From Klebsiella oxytoca NBRC 105695 (GTDB lineage Bacteria > Pseudomonadota > Gammaproteobacteria > Enterobacterales > Enterobacteriaceae), in NCBI RefSeq assembly GCF_001598695.1, contig NZ_BCZK01000019.1:1-64000 (forward strand): a stretch of 64,000 nt of DNA. The letters are read 5' to 3'. The translations under genes were made by a program, and so were the position numbers. Positions within the stretch are counted from its first letter, which is position 1, and each line of letters opens with the position of its first letter. Positions 20,841 through 29,870 of the stretch are shown piece by piece. Below the pieces are notes generated by a model. The model was not told where the DNA came from, searched no databases, and saw only the letters and a list, made by a program, of their open reading frames with translations.

Positions 20841-22133
20841 TCAATGCTGCGCGCCGCAGCATTTTTTATATTTACGTCCGCTGCCGCAGGGGCAAGGGTC
20901 GTTGCGGGAAGCCGTTTTCGGCTGCTGCTCTTCTTGCGCCAGCCACTGCATCATGGCCGGGAGCGGATAACCGTTTTCCAGAAGCTGCCGCCAGACGTTC
21001 ATATACGGCGTCACGTGTTTGAAAAAGTGCTGGTAGCCTGCGCACAGGTAGCTATGGCCGGGGCGACCGCTCGGGGAAACGGCGAAGCGATGTTTCGGAC
21101 AACCGCCGTGGCAGGCAAAGCGAAACTCGCAGCTGCGGCAATCCGCCGTTAGCGTCTCTTGTTTTGCCTGACCAAAGGCGATGGCCTGCTCGCTATTATT
21201 CAGCTCGCGGATGCTCTGCTGATGAATATTACCCAGCTTATGCTCCGGATAAACAAAGTGATCGCAGTTATACAGATCGCCGTTCGATTCCAGCGCAAAA
21301 GCGTGCCCGCAGGTTGGCGAATGTACGCAAAGTACCGGCGGCTGACCGGTCCATGCCGCCAGGGCAACGTCAAACATCTGCACATAGACGCGATCGACGT
21401 CGCGACGCACCCAGATATCGAAAATTTGGTTAAGAAACTCGCCGAACTGCCAGGAGGGTACCGTCCAGGGCGCCAGCCGCGCCGCGCTCTCACCCGGGAG
21501 CACCAGCTGGAGCGCCGCCGAGGCGTCGCTGCTCATCCGTTCGACCAGCGGGATAAACTGCATATAGCGCGAACCGGCCGCCAGCAGGAAATCATACACT
21601 TCACGGGCATGATCGACGTTATGCTTGCCGACGACGGTCAGGGTATTGAACTCGACGTTATGCGCCTTCAGCAGCGCCATCGCCGCAACAACCTTTTCGT
21701 GGGTACCCTTTCCGGCGCGGTTAACGCGGTACTGGTTATGCAGATGCGCCGGGCCGTCTATCGACAAACCCACCAGAAAACCCTGTTCGGCAAAAAAACG
21801 CGCCCACTCTTCGTCCACCAGGACGCCGTTAGTTTGCAGCGCATGTTCTATCTTCTTACCGTTGGCGTACTGGCCGCACAGCTCAACGACCCGGCGAAAA
21901 AACGGCAGCCCCATCATGGTCGGCTCGCCGCCCTGCCAGGCAAAGGTCACCGCATCGCCGGACTGGGCGGCAATATGCTGGCGAATATAGTTTTCCAGCG
22001 TCTCATCGGACATGCGCCAGTTTTTATTCCGTTCCGGATAAAGCGCTTCTTTTTCCAGATAAAAGCAGTAGGTGCAATCGATGTTACACACCGAGCCGCT
22101 CGGCTTTGCCATCACGTGGCAGCCATGAATCAT
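20841..22133 (-). CDS. Anaerobic sulfatase-maturating enzyme (radical SAM) with SEC-C tail
   Basis: Radical SAM/SPASM enzyme that converts the active-site Cys or Ser of a sulfatase into formylglycine without oxygen. The radical SAM cluster motif CNIDCTYC places Cys16, Cys20 and Cys23; further clusters are held by cysteines around CVHSPTCGHAF and CRSCEFRFACHGGCPKHR (C-terminal half). Unusually, residues 411-426 form a SEC-C zinc motif, NDPCPCGSGRKYKKCC. GGGGA lies 7 bp before the ATG. Its expected substrate is the Cys-type sulfatase two genes upstream. Related to E. coli AslB/YdeM, but in a different chromosomal place. Confidence 0.92.
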   Translation of the reverse strand: MIHGCHVMAKPSGSVCNIDCTYCFYLEKEALYPERNKNWRMSDETLENYIRQHIAAQSGDAVTFAWQGGEPTMMGLPFFRRVVELCGQYANGKKIEHALQTNGVLVDEEWARFFAEQGFLVGLSIDGPAHLHNQYRVNRAGKGTHEKVVAAMALLKAHNVEFNTLTVVGKHNVDHAREVYDFLLAAGSRYMQFIPLVERMSSDASAALQLVLPGESAARLAPWTVPSWQFGEFLNQIFDIWVRRDVDRVYVQMFDVALAAWTGQPPVLCVHSPTCGHAFALESNGDLYNCDHFVYPEHKLGNIHQQSIRELNNSEQAIAFGQAKQETLTADCRSCEFRFACHGGCPKHRFAVSPSGRPGHSYLCAGYQHFFKHVTPYMNVWRQLLENGYPLPAMMQWLAQEEQQPKTASRNDPCPCGSGRKYKKCCGAQH

Positions 22134-22173
22134 GCTAATTTCCCCAGATTTGATGGCCCGGTAAATGCTGCCA

Positions 22174-22896
22174 TTAACTGTTCTCTACAATGTACTGATA
22201 GCAGCTGGCGATATGGCGGGCGATGGTATATTCCACCAGCTCGCCGCGATCGTTAAATCCCTGGCGAGTCTTCACCAGCAGCGGCTCGCCTGCGGCAACC
22301 TGCAGAATGTCGCAGTCCTGGGCCGTCGGCAGCTCGGCGGTAATGGTGTCTTTATAGCTGTCAATATTCTCGCCGCGCTGTTCCAGCGCACTATACAAAC
22401 CTTCTTTAAACGCGTCTAAAGTCAGCTCGCCCAGACGCGGCGTCAGCCAGATATAGTTTACCTGCGCGGGCAGTTCATTTTGTCGATAGATCGTGCGGGT
22501 GAGACGCTGAATTTTCTGCCCCGCCGGGAGAGCGAAGGCCTGCGCCACTTCCGCCGGCGGCAACAGCTGCTCGAGTGTCAGATTATGTCGCGAAATAGAG
22601 TGCTGCTGCTGGCCATCAACCAGCCGGATACGGGTTTTGACGCCCTGTTTCTCTGAGGTGCTGATAACCATAGTGCCGATTCCAGCCTGGCGTTTTACCA
22701 GCCCTTTCGCGGCCAGCTCGGCCAGCGCGCGCCGGGCGGTGATGCGGCTGACGCCGAACAGCTCTTCAAACTCGGCTTCGGTCGGCAGGACATCATTCTT
22801 TTTGTAGGCCCCGGTTCTCAGCTTTTCCAGCAGGATATCGTGAAGCTGGGCGTACAATGGTTTCGCGCCGCGAGAATAGTCCAGTTCTTCTTTCAT
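22174..22896 (-). CDS. GntR family regulator with UTRA domain
   Basis: Predicted repressor of the operon it lies in. 240 residues: an N-terminal winged helix-turn-helix (about 10-80, recognition segment GVSRITARRALAELAAKG) and a UTRA ligand-binding domain to the end, placing it in the HutC subfamily whose members often sense sugar phosphates or related effectors. I start at 22896 (MKEELDYSRGAKPLYAQLH) because AGGAGT is 9 bp before it; a start at 22947 would overlap the sulfatase gene. A 14-bp palindrome at the operon promoter is its likely operator (inference). Confidence 0.88.
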   Translation of the reverse strand: MKEELDYSRGAKPLYAQLHDILLEKLRTGAYKKNDVLPTEAEFEELFGVSRITARRALAELAAKGLVKRQAGIGTMVISTSEKQGVKTRIRLVDGQQQHSISRHNLTLEQLLPPAEVAQAFALPAGQKIQRLTRTIYRQNELPAQVNYIWLTPRLGELTLDAFKEGLYSALEQRGENIDSYKDTITAELPTAQDCDILQVAAGEPLLVKTRQGFNDRGELVEYTIARHIASCYQYIVENS

Positions 22897-22939
22897 TAAC
22901 TTCGCACTCCTGTTCCCCGGCCGCAGCCGGGGGTACCCC

Positions 22940-24685
22940 TTAATCAAGTCGCATTTCTAACGCCATCTTATAGTACACGCTCTGATGCTGCTCCTCCGGA
23001 ACCTCGTTCTGCACGAAAGCCCACAAATTTTGCCGCGCCCAGTCCGGCTGACAGGCGGCCCGCAGTTTGTCAGCCAGAACATGCTGCCCGCTGCCCTCCA
23101 GATGCTGCAGTAGCGCAAACAGGCCGTAGCGCACCTGCGGCGTAAAGGCGGCCAGCTCCGGTAGCAGATGCGGATCCAGCCCCAGCAGCGGGCTTTGCGC
23201 ATCATCCAGGCCATAGCGCGCATACAGCTCAGCGGGCGCATCGTTCTCCTTCATCATGCAGATCATCTGCTCCCGCAGCCGCCGCGCCGCGTGTTCATCC
23301 CGGCACTGGGTTTGCTGCGTCGGATCGGTGTGTAAATCATATAGTCGATGACCGAAGCGATCGGCGCCGCGGGTCATCACCGACTCAGCGGGAATTTTCA
23401 TTACCGGACAGCCCTTGGTAAAGCGAAACGGCGGATGCAGCGTCGTTTCGCGCAGCTCCTGTGGCGTGAAGCGACGATTGATACGGGTCGGCATCAGGGT
23501 GTATTCGAACAGGCCATCGACGCCTTGCTTAACGGGCGAGCGCATATAGACGTAGCGACCATCGGTAATATTAATATGGCAACCGTGATAGCCAAACAGA
23601 GCATAGTCGCGGACAGGGGTATCGTCGCGCAGCGCGGGCAGCAGCGACACGCCCTGCATATCCGCCGGTTTATTCAGGCCAAAACAATCCAGCAGCGTCG
23701 CGGCGATATCGATGGTCTGCGCCAGCGCCTGACGAGACTCGCCCGCGCCGCCATAGTGCGGATGCCAGATAAACAGCGGAATATTTGCCACTTCGTTATA
23801 CAGCGGCATAATATTTTTCCCCCACCACTCGTGCTCGCCGAGCAAAAAACCGTGGTCGGTGTTGACGATCAGCATCGTGTCGCGCCAGAGATCGTAACGA
23901 TCCATATAGTCCAGCACCTTACCGACGTACGCATCCACCATCGTCAGCAGCGCCATATAGTATTTCTGGATCATGCTCTTGCGTTCGTCGCTTTCGGTGA
24001 CGAAGTAGTAAGGCGGCCAGCCGTCGAACTGCGCAGGATCGTCAATGCCGTACATCTTGAGATATTTTTCCGGCACGAAAAACGGCTCATGCGGGTCGAA
24101 ACACTCCAGCTGCAGAAACCAGTTATCGCTGGCATGGTTGGCGTCGATAAACCCCAGCCCTTTGCCGATCGTCTTCGCCAGATGATGATCCTCTTCGTTC
24201 TGCATAAACTGCACGTTGATCTGATGCTGAATCCGGCTGGCGATCCGCCGCTGTTTGATCTCCTCCGGCTCGCCGGATTCGTAGCGATATTGCGGCTTAT
24301 CCACCACCCCTTTCCAGGCATCGCCCTCCTGACCGCGCACAAACTCGTAGGTGCTGTAGCGAGAGTGATAGGTCGCTCCGCCGTCGCGCCAGTAGTGTTT
24401 GTGATCCGTCACCAGGTGGGTGTGGATACCGTTCTTCTTCAGCAGCTCGGGAACCGAATCATCGAACGGCTCGATTGGCGACCAGCCGCGATGTAAAAAG
24501 TTATAGCGTCCGGTATGCAGCTCCCGGCGTGCGGGCATGCAGGGCATGCTGCCGACATAGCAGTTGTCAAAACGAACCGTACGCTCCCTCAGCCGCTGGA
24601 AATTCGGCGTGATCGCCCTGTCGCTGCCGTAGGCCGACAGCAGGCGCTTATTCAGCGAATCAAACATCAACATTATCGCTTTCAT
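22940..24685 (-). CDS. Cys-type sulfatase, predicted cytoplasmic
   Basis: Alkaline-phosphatase-superfamily sulfatase of 581 residues. The formylglycine motif is CMPARRELHTG at 49-59, so Cys49 is the residue to be converted; this suits the maturase encoded downstream. Metal ligand candidates are Asp9 (the usual following Asp is replaced by Ser10), and Asp277-His278 in NTDHGFLLGEHEWWG. There is no signal peptide: the catalytic fold begins at residue 1 (MKAIMLMFDS), whereas most polysaccharide sulfatases are exported. AAGGAG lies 6 bp before the ATG, 22 bp behind the PTS permease gene. The substrate is unknown; a sugar or sugar phosphate delivered by that permease is inferred. Confidence 0.92.
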   Translation of the reverse strand: MKAIMLMFDSLNKRLLSAYGSDRAITPNFQRLRERTVRFDNCYVGSMPCMPARRELHTGRYNFLHRGWSPIEPFDDSVPELLKKNGIHTHLVTDHKHYWRDGGATYHSRYSTYEFVRGQEGDAWKGVVDKPQYRYESGEPEEIKQRRIASRIQHQINVQFMQNEEDHHLAKTIGKGLGFIDANHASDNWFLQLECFDPHEPFFVPEKYLKMYGIDDPAQFDGWPPYYFVTESDERKSMIQKYYMALLTMVDAYVGKVLDYMDRYDLWRDTMLIVNTDHGFLLGEHEWWGKNIMPLYNEVANIPLFIWHPHYGGAGESRQALAQTIDIAATLLDCFGLNKPADMQGVSLLPALRDDTPVRDYALFGYHGCHINITDGRYVYMRSPVKQGVDGLFEYTLMPTRINRRFTPQELRETTLHPPFRFTKGCPVMKIPAESVMTRGADRFGHRLYDLHTDPTQQTQCRDEHAARRLREQMICMMKENDAPAELYARYGLDDAQSPLLGLDPHLLPELAAFTPQVRYGLFALLQHLEGSGQHVLADKLRAACQPDWARQNLWAFVQNEVPEEQHQSVYYKMALEMRLD

Positions 24686-24707
24686 GCTTTACTCCTTCAC
24701 TCTTCCT

Positions 24708-26123
24708 TCACGCCGTTTCTTTATCGTAACCGCGTACTTTGCCGACGATATAGGTCAGCACGAAGGCTGCAGCGCAGCCGGTTAACCATGAGATGATGTA
24801 CTGCAAATATTTGCCGTCGGCGATGAGCGGCAGCGCGGACAGCCCGGCGGCGCCAACGCCGTTGGTTGAGACGCCCAGCAGCACCACCATCATTCCGCCG
24901 AAACCAGCGCCGATGGAGCCGGTTATAAAGGCAAATCCTGCCGGAATATTGACGCCGAAAATGGTCGGTTCACCCACCGCCAGAATAGAGGTCGGGATCG
25001 CCCCTTTAGCGATTTTCTTCATCATCGGGTCGCGCGTCAGCAGCAGCACCGCCGTCGCGGCACCCACCATCCCGGCGTTGGACATAATCTGGATGGCAAA
25101 AAGCGGCGCGTGGCCGGTCGCGTTAATCATCTCCAGATGAATAGGGAACAGGCCGTGATGCAGACCAAGCGAAATCAGGAAGGGGAAAAGCGCGGAGAGG
25201 ACAAACCCAGCCGCAATGCCGCCGGTAGAGAGCAGGCCGTTTAGCCCGTGCAGAATACCGTTAGAAATGACGCCCGCCACGGGCATAATCACCAGCAGCA
25301 GCGCCGCTGCCATCACCACCAACACGATAGTTGGCGTGACCACAACATCAACAATATCCGGGACAAAGCGCCGCACCCGTTTTTCCAGCAGGCACATTAG
25401 CCAGGCGCAAAGAATGACGCCAATCAGCCCGCCCTGCCCCGGGATCAGCCCCAGCGCGGTAATCTGCGGCACGATGGTGATCGCCCCCAGCAGGCCGCCC
25501 ATCACCGCGTTTCCGTCAAACTCCTTCGCCGCCGTCGCGCCGGTATAAATGGCGAGGAAGCCGAACAGCGCTTTAGAGACGATATCAAGGAACTGGCTGA
25601 TGCCGAGCATATGCCGTTGATCGAGCACCACCTGGGTAGGCGACAGGTCTCCCGGCGCCGCCACATGATGCGCCAGCGCCCAGGAAGCGGCTGAGTTCAC
25701 CAGCACGTTATTAATTCCCATCAGGATACCGGCGGCAATCAACGATGGCAGGATCGGCACAAAAATATTGGCAATATGCTTAAGGATAACTTTGGTGCGG
25801 GTCTGTTTTTTCGCCTTTTCCCGCGCCAGCTGAGCTTTTTGCTCAACGTTGCTTAACGGAGTAGCGTCCGCAGGCTGGCCCTTAAGCAGATCGTTAATCA
25901 CATTTGCGACCTTCGACGATTTTCCCGGCCCGACAATAACCTGCAGGGTATCGTCCTCAACGACCCCGAGTACGCCTTCAATGCTTTTAAGCGCGGCGAT
26001 ATTGACTCGTGTTTGATCGCTTATCGTCATTCGTACGCGCGTCATACAGTTGGTCACATGCAGAAAATTAGCTAAGCCGCCACAGTGCCCCACAATCGCG
26101 TTTGCCACCTGGTTGTAGTCCAT
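24708..26123 (-). CDS. PTS EIIBC permease, glucose superfamily (MurP/sucrose-like)
   Basis: Inner membrane sugar permease that phosphorylates its cargo during import. 471 residues: an N-terminal EIIB domain (about 1-85) with the phosphorylated Cys26 in TNCMTRVRM, a linker rich in Lys and Ala, then the EIIC membrane domain with the GEPTIFG signature at 384-390. No EIIA domain or gene is present, so the general EIIA-Glc (Crr) would be the donor. The CMTRVRM variant resembles MurP rather than glucose permeases. First gene of the operon; AAGGA lies 8 bp before the ATG. Confidence 0.93.
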   Translation of the reverse strand: MDYNQVANAIVGHCGGLANFLHVTNCMTRVRMTISDQTRVNIAALKSIEGVLGVVEDDTLQVIVGPGKSSKVANVINDLLKGQPADATPLSNVEQKAQLAREKAKKQTRTKVILKHIANIFVPILPSLIAAGILMGINNVLVNSAASWALAHHVAAPGDLSPTQVVLDQRHMLGISQFLDIVSKALFGFLAIYTGATAAKEFDGNAVMGGLLGAITIVPQITALGLIPGQGGLIGVILCAWLMCLLEKRVRRFVPDIVDVVVTPTIVLVVMAAALLLVIMPVAGVISNGILHGLNGLLSTGGIAAGFVLSALFPFLISLGLHHGLFPIHLEMINATGHAPLFAIQIMSNAGMVGAATAVLLLTRDPMMKKIAKGAIPTSILAVGEPTIFGVNIPAGFAFITGSIGAGFGGMMVVLLGVSTNGVGAAGLSALPLIADGKYLQYIISWLTGCAAAFVLTYIVGKVRGYDKETA

Positions 26124-26148
26124 ACAGAGGTTCCTTTATTATTTTACT

Positions 26149-26198
26149 GGCAATTGTTATAACAATATAATGTTATTATGTTTGTGAGGATCGTCATA
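26149..26198 (-). promoter_or_regulatory. Promoter of the PTS-sulfatase operon: CRP site plus palindromic operator
   Basis: Minus-strand -10 element TATAAC at 26161-26156 gives a start near 26149, 25 bp before the PTS ATG. The CRP site TGTGAGGATCGTCATA at 26183-26198 is centred at 26190.5, that is 41.5 bp before that start, a class II position replacing the weak -35. The perfect 14-bp palindrome ATTGTTATAACAAT at 26153-26166 covers the -10; it is a candidate operator for the operon's GntR regulator. ATAACA/TGTTAT arms (26159-26176) form a second, overlapping inverted repeat. Confidence 0.7.
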
Positions 26199-26235
26199 AA
26201 GGCGCACCAGCGATCGATTTTTGGCAGGGAAGAAC

Positions 26236-26259
26236 AAAAAAGGAGGCCGAAGCCTCCTT
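26236..26259 (-). terminator. Intrinsic terminator behind metE
   Basis: Stem AGGAGGC/GCCTCCT with a CGAA tetraloop; on the minus strand a run of six T follows. It lies about 165 bp behind the metE stop, beyond a REP pair, and insulates the PTS operon promoter from metE. Confidence 0.88.
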
Positions 26260-26289
26260 GAGCAGAGAGTGGTCAGGATAAGCACATTC

Positions 26290-26359
26290 GCCGGGTTGCG
26301 CTGTGCTTACCCGGGCTACCGGCCCGCAGGCGGCGGCGATCCGTAGCCCCCACCGGGGG
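26290..26359. repeat. REP-like pair between metE and the PTS operon
   Basis: One unit reads GCCGGGTTGCGCTGTGCTTA then CCCGGGCTAC, and a shortened inverted partner GTAGCCCCCACCGGGGG follows at 26343-26359. They resemble the REP pair behind cyaY but the second unit has lost its middle. Confidence 0.6.
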
Positions 26360-26423
26360 AAAGAGCACTGAGTGGCTCAGGGGTTATTATGCTGTCATCC
26401 GGACACCGGAAAGCGTGGTTATA

Positions 26424-28685
26424 CTATGCCTGACGCAGGTTCTGCGCGGCTTTAACCATGTTGGCCAGCGCAGCACGGGTTTCCGCCCAGCCGCGGGTTT
26501 TCAGGCCGCAGTCCGGGTTTACCCACAGGCGCTCTGCCGGGATGCGCTGCGCGGCTTTCTTCAGCAGCGCCTCGATCCACTCCACGTCTGGGACGTTCGG
26601 CGAGTGAATATCGTACACCCCCGGCCCGATTTCATTCGGATAGTCGAACTCTTCAAACGACTCCAGCAGCTCCATATCAGAGCGCGAGGTTTCGATGGTA
26701 ATCACGTCCGCATCCAGCGCGGCGATAGAGTCCATGATGTCGTTGAACTCGCAATAGCACATATGGGTATGGATCTGGGTGTCATCTTTCGCCACCGCGG
26801 CATTGATGCGAAAAGCTTCCACACCCCACGCCAGATAGTCCTCCCAGTCGCTACGTTTCAGCGGTAGCCCTTCGCGCAGCGCCGGTTCGTCAATCTGGAT
26901 GATGCCGATACCGGCGGCTTCCAGATCCGCCACTTCGTCGCGCAGCGCCAGGGCAATCTGTTTCGCAATCGTTTCACGGCTGACGTCCTCGCGCGGGAAG
27001 GACCAGCAAAGAATGGTCACAGGACCGGTCAACATGCCTTTTACCGGTTTGTCGGTCAGCGACTGTGCGTATTTTGCCCACTCGACGGTGATCGCCTCCG
27101 GACGGCTGACGTCGCCAATCACCACCGGCGGCTTAACGCAGCGGGAACCGTAGCTCTGTACCCAGCCGTTCTGGGTGAAGATAAAGCCGTCCAGATGTTC
27201 GCCAAAATATTCCACCATGTCGTTACGTTCGGCCTCACCGTGTACCAGCACGTCCAGCCCCAGCCGTTCCTGCTCGACGATCGCCTGCTTGATGTGTTCA
27301 GCGATGCCGGTGCGGTAGCGGTTAGCGTCGAGATGGCCTTTTTTGAAGTCCAGACGCAGGCCGCGGATCTCGGGAGTCTGCGGGAAAGAACCGATGGTGG
27401 TGGTCGGCCAGGCCGGCAGCTTAAAGCGGGCGCGCTGCGCTTCGGCGCGAACTTCGTAGCCGCTTTGACGCTGACTGTCCTGAGCGGTTATGGCTGCCAG
27501 ACGCTTCTCTACCGCCGCGTTATGCACGCGGGTTGAATAGCGACGGGCCCGGATCGGTGCGCTCCAGTCAGCAATCGCAGCGGTGTCGCCGCTGTTCAGC
27601 GCATCGCGCAGCAGCGCCAGTTCCTGGCATTTTTGCAGGGCGAAGGCAAACCAGCTCTTCACTTCGGCATCAAGCCGCGTTTCCACGCTCAAATCGATCG
27701 GGCTGTGCAGCAGGGAGCAGGAAGAGGCGACCCACAGCTCGCGTTTGCCGACAATCCCTTTAACCTGCGCGTATTTTTCGCTCAGATCGGCGCGCCAGAC
27801 GTTGCGACCGTTGATCAGGCCCGCGGAGAGCAGCCAGTCGGCAGGCAGGCGCTTATGCAGTTCGGCGACATCATCCTGGCCATGGACCAGATCCACATGC
27901 AAACCCTGCACCGGCAGCGCGGTAATGGTGTCGAGGTTATCGGTAATACCTTCAAAGTAGGTGGTCAACAGTAGCTTAATCTGGCCATTAAGCGCCTCAT
28001 AAGCCGGTTTGAAAGCGTCCAGCCACGTCTGCGGCAGCTCGAGCACCAGCGCCGGTTCATCAATCTGCACCCACTCAATGCCGCGTTTTGCCAGCTCCGC
28101 CAGCACCTGCTGGTAAACCGGCAGAATATCGTGCAGCAGGTTCAGACGATCGAACGACTCGCCTTTCACCTTACCAAGCCACAGATAGGTGACTGGCCCA
28201 AGCAGGACGGGCTTCACTTTGTGGCCCAGCGCCAGCGCTTCGTCCACCTCATCCAACAGCTGGTTCCAGCTCAGTTTGAACTGTTGGCCCTTCACGAATT
28301 CCGGCACCATGTAGTGGTAGTTGGTGTTAAACCATTTGGTCATTTCCGCCGCCGCGGCCGGTTCGCCGGTCGGCGCGCGGCCGCGACCCATGCGAAACAG
28401 AGTATCGATATCAACGGAGCCGTCTTTGTTCTGATGACGAGCCGGCACGTTGCCAAGCCACAGGCTGGTGGTCAGAACATGGTCGTACCAGGCGAAATCG
28501 CCAACCGGCAGCAGATCAACGCCCGCCTGCTTTTGCTGTTCCCAGTGGCGAGCGCGCAGTTCCCGGCCAACGGCCAGCAGTTCTTCGCGGCTGATATTGC
28601 CCGCCCAATAGCTTTCTTGCGCTTTCTTCAGCTCGCGACGCAGGCCAACGCGAGGGAAACCGAGGGTGTGATTAATAATTGTCAT
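26424..28685 (-). CDS. metE: Cobalamin-independent methionine synthase MetE
   Basis: Transfers the methyl group of 5-methyltetrahydropteroyl-triglutamate to homocysteine. 753 residues as in E. coli, in two barrel domains. The C-terminal barrel holds the zinc ligands: His and Cys in [10 protein letters not shown], Glu in [11 protein letters not shown] and Cys in [10 protein letters not shown]. It is divergent from its activator gene metR. The leader between the Met boxes and the ATG contains repeat copy B. Confidence 0.97.
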   Translation of the reverse strand: MTIINHTLGFPRVGLRRELKKAQESYWAGNISREELLAVGRELRARHWEQQKQAGVDLLPVGDFAWYDHVLTTSLWLGNVPARHQNKDGSVDIDTLFRMGRGRAPTGEPAAAAEMTKWFNTNYHYMVPEFVKGQQFKLSWNQLLDEVDEALALGHKVKPVLLGPVTYLWLGKVKGESFDRLNLLHDILPVYQQVLAELAKRGIEWVQIDEPALVLELPQTWLDAFKPAYEALNGQIKLLLTTYFEGITDNLDTITALPVQGLHVDLVHGQDDVAELHKRLPADWLLSAGLINGRNVWRADLSEKYAQVKGIVGKRELWVASSCSLLHSPIDLSVETRLDAEVKSWFAFALQKCQELALLRDALNSGDTAAIADWSAPIRARRYSTRVHNAAVEKRLAAITAQDSQRQSGYEVRAEAQRARFKLPAWPTTTIGSFPQTPEIRGLRLDFKKGHLDANRYRTGIAEHIKQAIVEQERLGLDVLVHGEAERNDMVEYFGEHLDGFIFTQNGWVQSYGSRCVKPPVVIGDVSRPEAITVEWAKYAQSLTDKPVKGMLTGPVTILCWSFPREDVSRETIAKQIALALRDEVADLEAAGIGIIQIDEPALREGLPLKRSDWEDYLAWGVEAFRINAAVAKDDTQIHTHMCYCEFNDIMDSIAALDADVITIETSRSDMELLESFEEFDYPNEIGPGVYDIHSPNVPDVEWIEALLKKAAQRIPAERLWVNPDCGLKTRGWAETRAALANMVKAAQNLRQA

Positions 28686-28705
28686 TTTTTGAGCCTCATA
28701 ATTGC

Positions 28706-28829
28706 AATCCGAAAGATTTCGGATTTAGGGAAGGCGGCAAACTTGCTCATCACCAGAAGCTTACTGAAGTAAGTGACTGGGGTGAGGAAGTGCAGCCAAC
28801 GCACCATAAATTCGAAAGATAAAGGATTT
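28706..28829. repeat. Palindromic intergenic repeat, copy B (metE leader)
   Basis: About 125 bp matching copies A and C in layout: GGCGGCAA in the left arm, a central hairpin TTACTGAAGTAA, then GTGACTGGGGTGAG and GCAGCCAACGCA in the right arm. Its left end carries a separate perfect palindrome, AATCCGAAA/TTTCGGATT at 28706-28725, which lies 21-40 bp before the metE ATG. It occupies most of the 231-bp metE-metR gap. Confidence 0.72.
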
Positions 28830-28853
28830 AGCCGTCCAGATGTTTACACATCC
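28830..28853. promoter_or_regulatory. Candidate tandem Met boxes (MetJ)
   Basis: Read on the metE strand, three adjacent 8-mers GGATGTGT, AAACATCT and GGACGGCT match the MetJ box AGACGTCT at 5, 6 and 6 of 8 positions. Tandem partial boxes are how MetJ binds, and metE/metR are MetJ-controlled in E. coli. I found no convincing TGAA-N5-TTCA MetR site. Confidence 0.55.
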
Positions 28854-28916
28854 ATAATTGGCAGTTACTGTATATTCCTCAAGCGCAAATTATTCATGGC
28901 GAAGTGAAGGACTTTC

Positions 28917-29870
28917 ATGATCGAAATTAAACACCTGAAAACGCTCCAGGCGTTGCGGAACAGCGGTTCGCTGGCAGGCGCAGCAGCGGCCCTGCACCAG
29001 ACTCAATCCGCCTTGTCCCACCAGTTCAGCGATCTGGAACAGCGCCTTGGCTTCCGTCTGTTTGTGCGTAAAAGTCAGCCGCTGCGCTTTACGCCGCAGG
29101 GTGAAATCCTGCTCCAGCTGGCCAACCAGGTGCTGCCGCAAATCAGCCGCGCCCTGCAGGATTGCAATGAGCCGCAGCAAACTCGTCTGCGTATCGCCAT
29201 CGAATGCCATAGCTGTATACAATGGCTCACGCCGGCGCTGGAGAGCTTCCGCGCCCGCTGGCCGCATGTGGAAGTGGACTTTCAGTCCGGCGTGATCTTC
29301 GACCCGCAGCCGGGCCTGCAGCAGGGTGAGCTGGATCTGGTCATGACCTCCGATATCCTGCCGCGCAGCGGTCTGCACTATTCGCCAATGTTTGATTTCG
29401 AAGTGCGTCTGGTGATGGCGCCGGATCATCCGCTGGCGACAAAGACGCGCATTGCGCCTGAGGATTTAGCAACCGAGATGCTGCTGATTTACCCGGTCCA
29501 GCGCGCTCGTCTGGATATCTGGCGTCACTTCCTGCAGCCTGCGGGGATCAGCCCGCAGCTGAAGAGCGTCGACAATACGCTGCTGTTAATTCAGATGGTG
29601 GCGGCGCGGATGGGCATCGCCGCCCTGCCGCACTGGGTTGTGGAAAGCTTTGAGCGCCAGGGTCTGGTGGTGACCAAAACCCTGGGCGAGGGACTGTGGA
29701 GCCGGCTATACGCCGCGGTACGCGACGGCGAACAGCGCCAGCCGGTGACCGAGGCGTTTATTCGCTCAGCGCGGAACCACGCTTGCGACCATTTACCGTT
29801 TGTGCGAAGTGCGGAGCGACCCAGCGTCGATGGACCCACAGCGAGGCCAGGATCACCAGAGCTCCCGTAA
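28917..29870 (+). CDS. metR: LysR family regulator MetR
   Basis: Homocysteine-responsive activator of metE and other methionine genes. 317 residues as in E. coli: an N-terminal helix-turn-helix ([20 protein letters not shown], residues about 18-37) and a periplasmic-binding-type effector domain with [19 protein letters not shown] lies 5 bp before the ATG. Its last 113 bp overlap the 3' end of yigM on the other strand. Confidence 0.96.
   Translation: MIEIKHLKTLQALRNSGSLAGAAAALHQTQSALSHQFSDLEQRLGFRLFVRKSQPLRFTPQGEILLQLANQVLPQISRALQDCNEPQQTRLRIAIECHSCIQWLTPALESFRARWPHVEVDFQSGVIFDPQPGLQQGELDLVMTSDILPRSGLHYSPMFDFEVRLVMAPDHPLATKTRIAPEDLATEMLLIYPVQRARLDIWRHFLQPAGISPQLKSVDNTLLLIQMVAARMGIAALPHWVVESFERQGLVVTKTLGEGLWSRLYAAVRDGEQRQPVTEAFIRSARNHACDHLPFVRSAERPSVDGPTARPGSPELP

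Noticed and set aside
21159-22256. A 365-codon plus-strand frame opposite the maturase gene
   Set aside because: Antisense shadow of a gene with clear radical SAM and SEC-C motifs; no ribosome site or family.
23348-24496. A 382-codon plus-strand frame opposite the sulfatase gene
   Set aside because: Antisense shadow; composition typical of reverse frames in GC-rich genes.
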